This document shows positions 1 through 8,206 of a DNA stretch of 23,204 nt, one piece after another; position 1 is the first letter of the stretch; every line of letters starts with the position of its first letter. The notes beneath the pieces were generated by a model. The model saw only the letters and a list, made by a program, of their open reading frames with translations. It was not told the origin of the DNA and searched no databases. The translations under genes and the position numbers were made by a program. The stretch is from JAAYCI01 sp031551695 (GTDB lineage Bacteria > Bacillota > Clostridia > Oscillospirales > Ruminococcaceae): contig JAVBNG010000062.1 of assembly GCA_031551695.1 (NCBI GenBank), positions 1-23,204 of the forward strand, in the 5' to 3' direction.

Positions 1-1153
1 GGCTGTCCTCCATCAGCGGCACATGCTTATGCGCCGCCGCGTGGAACACCACCTCCGGCTTAAACCGCGCGAACAATGCGTCAATTTTTTCTTCGTCCCG
101 CACAGAGGCGATCATCACTTCCATACGCAGCGCGTCGCCATATTCGCGCTTCAGCTCCTGCTGGATGGCGTAGGCGTTGTTTTCGTAAATGTCCACCACC
201 ACAAGCAGCTTCGGCCGGTAGCGCGCGATCTGGCGGCACAGCTCGCTGCCGATGGACCCGCCGCCGCCCGTCACCATAACGACGCGCCCGTCCAGCAACG
301 AGGACGACAAATTGCTGAACTCCACAGCCGCGCGGCCAAGCAGGTCTTCCACGCGCACCTGGCGGATGCGGCTGGTCAAATCGCCGCCCTCGATCATCAT
401 CTGCCGCATATCGGGCAAAATGCGCAAATTGCACTTGGTTTTGGCGCAAATATCCAGCACCCGGCGGCGCTCCTCGTCCGTGATGGAAGGGATGGCCAAA
501 ATGATGGTGTCGATTTCCGTGTCCTTCACAAGGTCCGGAATATCCTCCGTGGTGCCCATGATTTGCACGCCGTAGCTGTTACGGCCCACCTTGGAACGGT
601 CGTCGTCCACAATGCAAATAATGCTCATGTCGGAATCCGGGTCCTTGTTTTGCTCATGCAGCAGCGTGGCACAGGCATCCCCGGCGCCAATCACCATCAC
701 CCGGCGGCGGCGCCGCCGCCCCGGCTGGCGCAGCTTCGTGTTGCGGTACATGCGGTAGGTCAGCCGCGAATACAGCGTTACTGCTGTGGCAAACAGGGCG
801 CTTAAAAAGTAAATGGACAGGGGCACACGGCGGTCCTGAAAAATGACGAGCGTGCCCACGATAAACAGCGCCACGGCAATGACGCTAGCCACCACAAGAC
901 GGAAAAACTCCACCACCTCGGCATAGCGCCACAGGCTGTCGTACATGCCAAACGCCCAGTAGACGATCTCATAGCAGCACACAAAAAACAGGCAGCTGGA
1001 GATCATCAACGGATAGTAAATCGCCAAATCCACCCTGCCCTGAATCAGCATCCAAGGCAGGATGTAGGAAATAATTTCCGCCACCACGTCAAAAGCGATA
1101 AGAATGCTTTTGCGGTGGCGGCTGGCAAATGTGCCAAAGTTGTTGTGCGCCAT
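1..1153 (-). CDS. Polysaccharide biosynthesis protein, CapD/FlaA1-like nucleotide-sugar dehydratase (3' end outside window)
   Basis: About 384 N-terminal residues are visible; the gene runs off the left edge. It starts at an ATG 7 nt after GGAG and 13 nt after the rnr stop, so it is probably co-transcribed with rnr. Roughly four hydrophobic segments (residues 17-37, 45-68, 87-106, 112-130) anchor it in the membrane. A first Rossmann-like region begins near residue 151 (VMVIGAGDAC). The short-chain dehydrogenase nucleotide-binding motif TGGGGSIGSE lies at 294-303, and AAAHKHVPLM near 371-380 is typical of the CapD/FlaA1 group. This family makes 4,6-dehydrated or epimerised UDP-sugars for capsule, glycan or flagellin glycosylation. 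Full members have about 600-650 residues, so the catalytic C-terminal half is mostly missing here. The exact substrate cannot be read from this fragment. Confidence 0.88.
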   Translation of the reverse strand, partial: MAHNNFGTFASRHRKSILIAFDVVAEIISYILPWMLIQGRVDLAIYYPLMISSCLFFVCCYEIVYWAFGMYDSLWRYAEVVEFFRLVVASVIAVALFIVGTLVIFQDRRVPLSIYFLSALFATAVTLYSRLTYRMYRNTKLRQPGRRRRRRVMVIGAGDACATLLHEQNKDPDSDMSIICIVDDDRSKVGRNSYGVQIMGTTEDIPDLVKDTEIDTIILAIPSITDEERRRVLDICAKTKCNLRILPDMRQMMIEGGDLTSRIRQVRVEDLLGRAAVEFSNLSSSLLDGRVVMVTGGGGSIGSELCRQIARYRPKLLVVVDIYENNAYAIQQELKREYGDALRMEVMIASVRDEEKIDALFARFKPEVVFHAAAHKHVPLMEDS

Positions 1154-1166
1154 CAGCACGCTCCGT

Positions 1167-3272
1167 TCACATAGTCCCGGCGACCGCCGGCACAAAATCC
1201 ACCATTCCGTGGGCCACATCCACCGCCGCAACACGCACGCGCATGGCGTCGCCCACCTTGTACACACGGCCGCTTTGCGGGTCCTTCAGGCTCACGCCCT
1301 CTACAAGCTCCATGTGCTCGCCGCTCAAATGGGAGGCGTGTACCAGGCCCTCCACCGTGTTGTCCAGCGCCACAAACACGCCAAAGCCCAGGGCGGAAAC
1401 GATGATGCCGTCAAACTCTTCGCCGATGTACCCTCGCATATATTCCGCTTTGTAGCAGTCGTCGCAGATGCGTTCCACATTTTGCGCGCGCACCTCGCTT
1501 TTGGAGGACGCGTCCGACGCCGCCCACGCGAAATCACCGTACTTTTTGCACAGGTCCTCTGCTTTTTCGCCGCACACCACTTGGGATAAAATGCGGTGGA
1601 TGGCAAGGTCCGGATAGCGCCGGATGGGTGATGTAAAATGGGCGTAGTCCGCAAGGGCAAGGCCGTAATGGCCGTCCGGCCGGGGGGAATACTTTGCTTT
1701 TGCCATGGTGCGTAAAACACCGTTGTGCACCGGCACTTCGAGGTTCGTGCCGCGGGTCTTGTCCAAAATGTCCGAAAGCTCGTTCTGGGTGGGAATGTCG
1801 CTTTGAAAGCTGAATGCCACCCCAAGGGCCGTCAGCATCACTTTCAGGTTTTCCACGCGGTCGGCCGCGGGCTTTTCGTGCACGCGGTACACAAAGGGGA
1901 TCTCCGCGCTTTTCGCCATCTTCGCGGCGCAGCCGTTCGCCAGCAGCATAAATTCCTCGATCATCCGCTCGGCCACGCCGCGCTCGCGCCCTTGAATGCC
2001 AACGCACACGCCTTCGGCGTCCAGTTCAATTTTCGGCTCGTCGCTCTCGATTTCAAAGCAGCCTCGCCGTTTGCGCAAAATGGCCAGCTTTTCGTAAATT
2101 TCGTGCATCACCAGCAGGGTATCGGCCACCGCACCGTATTTGATAATGGTGTTGTTGTCCGCCTGTTCGGCCAGCAGGGCGTTTACTTCGCTGTACACGC
2201 CTTTCAGCCGGCTTTTGATGACCGACTTGCAAAATCTGAACTCTGTCACATCACCGATTTCGTCCAGCTTCATCCGGCAGGAGAAGGCCAGCCGGTCCTC
2301 CCCTTCGTTCAGGCTGCAAATGCCGTTGGAAAGCTGCCGCGGCAGCATGGGAATCACACTGTCGCCAAAATAAACAGACGTGCCGCGCTTGAAGGCTTCA
2401 CCATCCAGCGCGCTTTTCGGCGTCACGTAATGGCTTACATCCGCAATGTGTACGCCCAGCTCGTACCCGCCATTTTTGCCCCGCTTCGCGCTGATGGCGT
2501 CGTCGATATCTTTTGTGTCGGCGCTGTCGATGGTAAAAATCACGTATTCACGCAGGTCTTTGCGGGCTTTGACGTCTTCCTTCGTCACCTTCAGCACACC
2601 CACTTTTTTTGCCTCGGCCTTCACTTCCGGCGGGAAGTTTTTCTCCACCCCCGCGCCGTATAAAACAGCTTTGATACACTGGCGCGCGCTTTCAGCCGAA
2701 CCAAAGCGCATGGTGATGCCCACCCGGTGGCCGTCGTGGCCAGTGCCGCGCTCCAAAATAATGCCGGCGGCCTTTTCGCCGGCTTTGGCGCCGCCATCGG
2801 CACTTTTTCGGATGACGAGCGGGGTTTCGCGGGCGTTGTCCGGCACCAGCACCAAACGTCCGTCCTGCTTTTCCACCATGCCCACCACGCGGTCCATCGG
2901 GGTCTTCACCCGGCACACCGCGCCCTCGCGCGTGCCTTCCCGGCGCGGGTTTTGCGAAAGCGCCACGTCGATTTCATCCCCCGGCATGGCCCCCAGCAGC
3001 CCGCTGCCGGGAATAAAAATGTCGCCCTCGCCGTCCGCCCCCTGCGCAAAGCCAAAACCCCGCGCCAGTTTCACCAGCACGGCGTCCACAATTTCCGCTT
3101 TTTTGCCCGCAAGCTGATACTGGCCCTTTTTCAGCTTCACCTGTTTTTCGGCCGCCAGCTCCGCCAACGCTTTTTTTACTTTTTTGCCGTCCGCCCCGGT
3201 GGCCGCGCGCAGTTGTTTGGGCGTTTGCGGCCCCAGCGCCAGTTGGCTGAGCAAGTTCGATTTCAGTGACAT
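1167..3272 (-). CDS. rnr: Ribonuclease R (RNase II/R family 3'-5' exoribonuclease)
   Basis: 701 residues, within the usual range. It degrades structured RNA processively from the 3' end and helps rRNA and tmRNA-linked quality control. Order: an N-terminal winged-helix region (residues 1-60), OB/cold-shock domains, the RNB catalytic domain with the acidic cluster DTKDIDDA (metal ligands) and the following ELGVHIADVSHYV, then FTSPIRRYPDLAIHRIL, and a C-terminal S1 domain (GIIVSALGFGVFVALDNTVE). The ATG start is preceded by AGGAAG at suitable spacing. It follows secG, the common Firmicutes order, but the usual downstream smpB is absent; a CapD-like gene follows instead. A terminator sits between secG and rnr, so rnr depends on read-through or on a promoter I cannot identify securely. 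Confidence 0.96.
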   Translation of the reverse strand: MSLKSNLLSQLALGPQTPKQLRAATGADGKKVKKALAELAAEKQVKLKKGQYQLAGKKAEIVDAVLVKLARGFGFAQGADGEGDIFIPGSGLLGAMPGDEIDVALSQNPRREGTREGAVCRVKTPMDRVVGMVEKQDGRLVLVPDNARETPLVIRKSADGGAKAGEKAAGIILERGTGHDGHRVGITMRFGSAESARQCIKAVLYGAGVEKNFPPEVKAEAKKVGVLKVTKEDVKARKDLREYVIFTIDSADTKDIDDAISAKRGKNGGYELGVHIADVSHYVTPKSALDGEAFKRGTSVYFGDSVIPMLPRQLSNGICSLNEGEDRLAFSCRMKLDEIGDVTEFRFCKSVIKSRLKGVYSEVNALLAEQADNNTIIKYGAVADTLLVMHEIYEKLAILRKRRGCFEIESDEPKIELDAEGVCVGIQGRERGVAERMIEEFMLLANGCAAKMAKSAEIPFVYRVHEKPAADRVENLKVMLTALGVAFSFQSDIPTQNELSDILDKTRGTNLEVPVHNGVLRTMAKAKYSPRPDGHYGLALADYAHFTSPIRRYPDLAIHRILSQVVCGEKAEDLCKKYGDFAWAASDASSKSEVRAQNVERICDDCYKAEYMRGYIGEEFDGIIVSALGFGVFVALDNTVEGLVHASHLSGEHMELVEGVSLKDPQSGRVYKVGDAMRVRVAAVDVAHGMVDFVPAVAGTM

Positions 3273-3309
3273 ATGTTTCTTCCTATCGTTAAATAAAACG
3301 ACATAGTGT

Positions 3310-3342
3310 AAAAAAAGCGCCCCAGGATCACTCCAAGGCGCT
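3310..3342 (-). terminator. Intrinsic terminator after secG
   Basis: Read on the minus strand, AGCGCC (3342-3337) pairs with GGCGCT (3321-3316). The stem extends inward by wobble pairs and is followed at once by six or more T (3315-3310). It lies 15 nt after the secG stop and 37 nt before rnr, so it ends secG transcripts or throttles read-through into rnr. Confidence 0.85.
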
Positions 3343-3357
3343 CATTTTGGCAATGGT

Positions 3358-3606
3358 TCACGACGCCAGTGTACTGATGATGTTCACGCCGATGGTGAGC
3401 ACAAACAGCACGATTGCGGCAACGCGCGTGTACTTTGTCATGCGGGCTTCCTTGGTGCGCCCGCGGGTCTCGCCGGACATCATGTCTGTGCCGGTGATAA
3501 CGCCAGACAGGCCCTGCCCCTTTGAATCCTGCGCCAACACGATGATAATTACAACAGCGCAAGCAAGTATCAGCAAAATGCCCGCGACGATTTCATACGC
3601 TTTCAT
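3358..3606 (-). CDS. secG: Preprotein translocase subunit SecG
   Basis: 82 residues with two membrane helices (about 4-24 and 61-79) joined by a polar loop carrying LAQDSKGQGLSG, the recognisable SecG loop motif. SecG is the small accessory subunit of the SecYEG export channel. I chose the ATG at 3606 because GGAGG lies 7 nt upstream; a longer in-frame ORF to 3663 would have no such site and would overlap the end of the upstream topoisomerase gene. It has its own predicted promoter and a terminator just downstream, so it can be expressed as a single gene next to rnr. Confidence 0.93.
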   Translation of the reverse strand: MKAYEIVAGILLILACAVVIIIVLAQDSKGQGLSGVITGTDMMSGETRGRTKEARMTKYTRVAAIVLFVLTIGVNIISTLAS

Positions 3607-3634
3607 TCCTACACCTCCAAAAATATGCAGTGTA

Positions 3635-3663
3635 ATTGTATCACACCCGCCACGGAAAATCAA
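3635..3663 (-). promoter_or_regulatory. Predicted sigma-A promoter for secG
   Basis: On the minus strand TTGATT (3663-3658), a 17-nt spacer and TACAAT (3640-3635). The -35 box overlaps the stop codon of the ParC-like gene. The position, about 30 nt before the secG ATG, fits a short leader. Confidence 0.6.
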
Positions 3664-5978
3664 TCGCGGCTTTCATCATTTTGCTCCGCCCCGGCCAAAA
3701 GGTCCGACGCGGCGGTAACGGCGGCCGCCTCTTCCAGCGAAACCTGCTCCGCAATGTCGTCCGCCCGCAGCAGCGCCCCCACCGCAGGCAGGCTGCGCAC
3801 GCGGAAACGGTGCGGGTCTTTCAGCTCCATCTCGACGGCGGCCCTCACGCCAGCCACCTTTTGCCCGCGCTTCAGCGTGATGACATTCACGCCCGCCGTG
3901 TTCTTGGTGGTTTTTTGCGAAATCTGCGCCGTCCCCACCAGCAGAAGCCGCCCGCCGCTGGTTTGGATGGCAATTTCCGTCTCTTCGTGGAAGTCGTGCA
4001 TCCAGGCAAGCTCGGCTTTGTCGCAGTAGGCATTGATCAGCTTCTTGCGGTTTTGTTTTGTCACATAGCTTTCCAGCGGCACCCGCGCCACCTTGCCGTT
4101 TTGGAACAAAAACAGCACAAAGCCTTTGTAGTCGTCCGTCAACACCATGTATACCGGCACTTCTCCTTCGTCCATGGAAAGACGCGCCGCCAAGTAGTCA
4201 CCCATGTTGCTGGCCTTGCCGTCCTCATAATCGCCCACACGGCATTTGTACACCTGGTGCCTGTTCGTGAAGAACAGCGCCTCGCACGTGTTGTGGCTCT
4301 CGATTTTGCAAAGGACAAAGTCGCCTTCCTTCAGCTTTTGTTCCCCGCTCATGCGCAGGCTTTGCGGCGTGATTTTCTTGAAATACCCCTCCGCCGTAAA
4401 AAACACGGTGACGGGATAATCCGGCATGGCGTCATAGTCGTCAGCGCCGTCGTCGGCCGCCACGTCGTAGATGATTTCGCTTTTGCGCTCGTTCGCGTAC
4501 TTTTTGCTCACGGCGGAAAGTTCCGCTATGATGATCTTCTTCACCTTCGCCGGGGTTTTCAGCACGTCTTCCAAATCGGCAATGTCCGCCTCCAGGCCGC
4601 TAATCTCCTCCGTGCGCTTTAAAATGTATTCCCGGTTTAAGTGGCGCAGGCGGATTTCCGCCACATATTCCGCCTGTACTTTGTCAATGCCGAAGCCGAT
4701 CATCAAATTCGGCACCACTTCACTGTCGGCGTCTGTTTCCCGCACAATTTTCACGGCCTTGTCAATGTCCAGCAAAATGGCGGCAAGGCCTTTTAACAGG
4801 TGCAAACGGCTCTGCTTTTGCGCCAGTTCATAGCTGGTGCGCCGCCGCACGCACTCCGTGCGGAAGGCTACCCACTCCTCGATGATTTCCCGCACGCCCA
4901 TTACCCGCGGCATGCCCCCAACTAATATGTTGAAGTTGCAGGAGAAATTGTCCTCCAGCGGCGTCAGGCGAAACAACTTTGCCATCAGCTTGTCGGCGTC
5001 CTGGCCGCGTTTCAGGTCCAGCGTCAGCTTCAGGCCGTTCAGGTCGGTCTCGTCGCGCATGTCGTTGATCTCTTTGACGCGCCCGTCTTTCACCAAATCG
5101 GCAATCTTGTCCATGATGGCTTCGATGGTGGTGGTGGGCGGGATCTCCGTCACTTCCACCATGTTCAGTTCTTTGTTGTAGCCCCATTTTGCCCGCACGC
5201 GCACGCTGCCGCGCCCCGTGTCGTAAACATTCTGCATCTCATTCTTGTTGTAAAAAATATACGCGCCGCCGGGGAAGTCCGGCGCGGGCATGGTGGTGGA
5301 AATGTCGTGGTCCTTGTCGCGCATCAGCTCGATGGTGGTGTCGCACAACTCGGCCAGATTAAACGAACAGATGTTCGACGCCATGCCCACGGCAATGCCG
5401 AGGGTGTTGTTCGCCAAAATGGCCGGGAACGTCACCGGCAGCAGCGTCGGCTCGGTGGTGGTGGCGTCGTAGTTCGGCACGAAATCCACCGTTTCCTTGT
5501 CGATGTCACGGAACAATTCTTCGCACACGGCCTCAAGCCGCGCCTCCGTGTAGCGGGACGCCGCCGAGGCCATGTCCCGGCTGTATGCCTTGCCAAAGTT
5601 GCCTTTCGAGTCCACCAACGGCAGCAGCAGGCTTTCGTTGCCGCGGGCCAAACGCACCATAGTGTCGTAAATGGCGGCGTCGCCGTGGGGGTTCAGGTGC
5701 ATGGTCTCGCCCACGATATTGGCCGATTTTGTGCGCCCGCCCTTTAACAGGCCCATTTCGTACATGGTGTACAGGAGCTTGCGGTGGGCAGGCTTGAAGC
5801 CGTCGATTTCCGGCAGCGCCCGTGACACAATCACGCTCATGGCATAGGGCATGTAGTTGTCTTCCAGCGTTTGGGTAATGCCGGTCTCCACCAATACGCC
5901 GGCCTCGGGGATTTCCACGTTCTCCCCAAGTTCCGGCCGTTTCATGGTCTTTTTTCCCGTGTCCTTCTTCTTAGACAA
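3660..5978 (-). CDS. parC: Type IIA DNA topoisomerase subunit A, ParC/GyrA-like (divergent)
   Basis: 772 residues. This is the DNA breakage-reunion subunit; its partner is the ParE-like protein encoded upstream. Visible: the winged-helix region with HLNPHGDAAIYD (94-105), the catalytic Arg-Tyr pair R142-Y143 in ASRYTEARL, a coiled-coil tower region (about 360-480), and a degenerate beta-pinwheel C-terminal domain. The GyrA box (QRRGGKG-like) is absent, so a topoisomerase IV-type role (decatenation) is more likely than gyrase, but this is inference. The residue equivalent to quinolone-target Ser83 of GyrA is Ala101. The start is TTG (5978), 5 nt after an AGAGGGA site; the next in-frame start is ATG at 5945 with a weaker site. 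It lies 187 nt downstream of parE, with an inverted-repeat element between them. Confidence 0.9.
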   Translation of the reverse strand: MSKKKDTGKKTMKRPELGENVEIPEAGVLVETGITQTLEDNYMPYAMSVIVSRALPEIDGFKPAHRKLLYTMYEMGLLKGGRTKSANIVGETMHLNPHGDAAIYDTMVRLARGNESLLLPLVDSKGNFGKAYSRDMASAASRYTEARLEAVCEELFRDIDKETVDFVPNYDATTTEPTLLPVTFPAILANNTLGIAVGMASNICSFNLAELCDTTIELMRDKDHDISTTMPAPDFPGGAYIFYNKNEMQNVYDTGRGSVRVRAKWGYNKELNMVEVTEIPPTTTIEAIMDKIADLVKDGRVKEINDMRDETDLNGLKLTLDLKRGQDADKLMAKLFRLTPLEDNFSCNFNILVGGMPRVMGVREIIEEWVAFRTECVRRRTSYELAQKQSRLHLLKGLAAILLDIDKAVKIVRETDADSEVVPNLMIGFGIDKVQAEYVAEIRLRHLNREYILKRTEEISGLEADIADLEDVLKTPAKVKKIIIAELSAVSKKYANERKSEIIYDVAADDGADDYDAMPDYPVTVFFTAEGYFKKITPQSLRMSGEQKLKEGDFVLCKIESHNTCEALFFTNRHQVYKCRVGDYEDGKASNMGDYLAARLSMDEGEVPVYMVLTDDYKGFVLFLFQNGKVARVPLESYVTKQNRKKLINAYCDKAELAWMHDFHEETEIAIQTSGGRLLLVGTAQISQKTTKNTAGVNVITLKRGQKVAGVRAAVEMELKDPHRFRVRSLPAVGALLRADDIAEQVSLEEAAAVTAASDLLAGAEQNDESRD

Positions 5979-6026
5979 AAAAATCCCTCTTCATCGTTTG
6001 AAAATGAGTGCCGCACCGGAAAGCCA

Positions 6027-6135
6027 CGTTGGCATTCCTCAACGGACTTCTACCTTCCGCGCCCATCGGCGTACAATCTTCGTATGTTCGCCGCTATGCT
6101 TGCGGCTGACGAAATCCTTTTGAGAAATGCCAACG
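6027..6135. repeat. Imperfect inverted-repeat element between the topoisomerase genes
   Basis: Arms CGTTGGCATTCCTCAA (6027-6042) and TTGAGAAATGCCAACG (6120-6135) are reverse complements with one mismatch. Pairing continues inward with interruptions to about 6050/6111. The interior holds further hairpins, such as GCCGC/GCGGC (6090-6106) and GGCGTAC pairing with GTA and CGCC (6068-6092). No coding frame is supported. It resembles a miniature inverted-repeat or other dispersed palindromic element. It occupies most of the gap between parE and parC, and no terminator T-run follows it on the minus strand. Confidence 0.6.
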
Positions 6136-6165
6136 CATCTTCCTGCGCTTTCGATATCACGGCAA

Positions 6166-8151
6166 TCAACTCACATCCAGCTCGTCCAGATACTCATACC
6201 CGTGGTTTGCGATATGTTCCTTGCGCCCGGCCAAATTGTCGCCCAGCAGCAAGTCAAACACATCCGATGTCCGCTTCGTCTCCTCCGGTGTCACTTTTAT
6301 CAGCCGCCGCGTCTCCGGGTTCATGGTGGTCAGCCACATCATCTCCGGCTCATTCTCTCCAAGGCCCTTCGAGCGCTGGATCGTCACCTTTTCCTTGTCG
6401 CCTATCTTCTCCAAAAACTCCGCTTTTTCAATCTCGTTGTAGGCAAAAAAAGTCTTCGTCTTCGTGTTTAGCTCGTACAGTGGGCTCTCCGCAATATACA
6501 CATAGCCCTCTTCAATCAGCGTGGGCATCAGGCGGTAGATCATGGTCAAAATCAGCGTGCGGATCTGGAACCCGTCCACGTCCGCGTCCGTGCAGATGAT
6601 CACCTTGTTCCACCGCAGGGAGTTGATGTCGAAGGTGGCAAGGTCCTTGCGTCCCTTGGTTGCCACTTCCACACCGCAGCCCAGCACTTTTATCAGGTCC
6701 GTGATGATCTCGCTTTTAAAAATGCGGCTGTAGTCGGCCTTCAGGCAGTTGAGGATTTTGCCGCGCACCGGCATGATGGCCTGGTATTCGCTGTCCCGGC
6801 TGGTTTTTACAGCGCCCAGGGCGGAATCACCCTCCACGATGTAAATTTCACGTTTTGCCGGGTCTTTCGAGCGGCAATCTACAAACTTCTGCACCCGGTT
6901 CGCAATGTCCATCTGGCTGGAGATGGTCTTTTTCAGGCTCTGCCGCGTTTTTTCCGCATGCTCGCGGCTTTGCTTGTTCACCAGAACCTGCTGGGCAATT
7001 TTCTGCGCTTCCTCGGGCTTTTCAATGAAGTACACTTCCAAACTGTGTTTCAAAAACTCCGTCATCGCCGTTTGGATGAATCGGTTCGTAATGGCCTTTT
7101 TTGTCTGGTTTTCATAGCTCGTCACCGTGGAAAACGACGACGAAATGTAAACGAGGCAGTCCTGCACGTCGGTAAAGGTGATTTTGCTCTCGTCCTTTTT
7201 GTACATGCCCTTTTGGCGCAAGTATGCGTCTATCTGGTTCGTAAACGCGGTTTTCAGGGCGCGCTCCGGGCTGCCGCCGTGCTCCAAAAAGCTGGAGTTG
7301 TGGTAATACTCAATTCCCTGCAGCTTGTTGGAAAAACAAAACGCGCAACTCATTTTCACGCGGTATTCCGGCCGGTCTTCCCGGTCGCGCCCCTTCGCCT
7401 GCGAGGTGAAGGTCTTCACCGGCGTAAAGGCGTCTTCCCCGGCGATTTCCGTCACATAGTCCGTGATGCCGTTGGCGTAGAAATACTTCTTCGTTTTGTT
7501 TTCGGTGGCCGTTTCGTCGTAAAACTCAAAATGCACGCCCTCGTTCACCACGGCCTGGCGGCGTAAAGTTTCATCAAAATATTCCGCCGGCACGTCGATG
7601 TCGGTAAACACTTCAATGTCCGGCTTCCAGCGGATAAGCGAGCCCAGGCGCTTCTGGGTGGTGGGCTCGGCGTGCAGGCCGCCCACGTTTTCCCCTTTTT
7701 TGAAATCCAGATGGTAGTGGGTGCCGTCGCGCCAAATATCCGCCGTCATCCACTCACTGGAGTATTGCGTAGCCGTGAGCCCCAGGCCATTCAGGCCAAG
7801 GGAATACTCATAACCTTCCTGCTCGTTTTCGTCATACTTGCCGCCGGCGTACAGCTCGGTAAACACCAGCTCCCAGTTGTAGCGGTCTTCCTTGTTGTTG
7901 AAGTCCACCGGGATGCCGCGGCCAAAGTCCTCCACGGCAAAGCTGCCGTCGCGGTACTTGCTCATCAAAATGCGGTTGCCGAAGCCACCGCGCGCCTCGT
8001 CGATGGAATTGGATAGAATCTCAAAAATCGAATGCTCGCAGCCTTCCAGCCCGTCGGAGCCGAAAATGACGCCGGGCCGCTTGCGAACGCGGTCGGCGCC
8101 TTTTAAACTTGTAATGCTTTCGTTGTCATAAACCGGTGTGTTCTTCGGCAT
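6166..8151 (-). CDS. parE: Type IIA DNA topoisomerase subunit B, ParE/GyrB-like (divergent)
   Basis: 661 residues; the ATPase subunit that partners the ParC-like protein. GHKL ATPase motifs: EILSNSIDEA (44-53, catalytic E44 and Mg-binding N48), DFGRGIP (75-81) and the lid YSLGLNGLG (116-124). The transducer region carries ENQTKKAI (347-354). TOPRIM motifs: IVEGDSALGA (438-447), PVRGKILN (461-468) and TDADVDGFQIRT (521-532), giving the expected E440 and D522/D524/D526 metal ligands. Several positions that are nearly invariant in GyrB differ, such as GGS replaced by LGA and SHIR replaced by FQIR. There is no GyrB-type insert. GAGGGG precedes the ATG at 5-6 nt, and the gene lies 55 nt downstream of ftsH. 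It is a divergent lineage, probably a second topoisomerase beside a housekeeping gyrase elsewhere. Confidence 0.9.
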   Translation of the reverse strand: MPKNTPVYDNESITSLKGADRVRKRPGVIFGSDGLEGCEHSIFEILSNSIDEARGGFGNRILMSKYRDGSFAVEDFGRGIPVDFNNKEDRYNWELVFTELYAGGKYDENEQEGYEYSLGLNGLGLTATQYSSEWMTADIWRDGTHYHLDFKKGENVGGLHAEPTTQKRLGSLIRWKPDIEVFTDIDVPAEYFDETLRRQAVVNEGVHFEFYDETATENKTKKYFYANGITDYVTEIAGEDAFTPVKTFTSQAKGRDREDRPEYRVKMSCAFCFSNKLQGIEYYHNSSFLEHGGSPERALKTAFTNQIDAYLRQKGMYKKDESKITFTDVQDCLVYISSSFSTVTSYENQTKKAITNRFIQTAMTEFLKHSLEVYFIEKPEEAQKIAQQVLVNKQSREHAEKTRQSLKKTISSQMDIANRVQKFVDCRSKDPAKREIYIVEGDSALGAVKTSRDSEYQAIMPVRGKILNCLKADYSRIFKSEIITDLIKVLGCGVEVATKGRKDLATFDINSLRWNKVIICTDADVDGFQIRTLILTMIYRLMPTLIEEGYVYIAESPLYELNTKTKTFFAYNEIEKAEFLEKIGDKEKVTIQRSKGLGENEPEMMWLTTMNPETRRLIKVTPEETKRTSDVFDLLLGDNLAGRKEHIANHGYEYLDELDVS

Positions 8152-8206
8152 TGTTACCCCTCAAGATTCCTTCGTTTGCCACCTGAATGGCCTATTCCGT
8201 AAACCG

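Noticed and set aside
1..1153. Broken capD-like gene
   Set aside because: The frame is open and motif-bearing from the ATG to the window edge; its incompleteness is due to the edge, not to a frameshift or stop.
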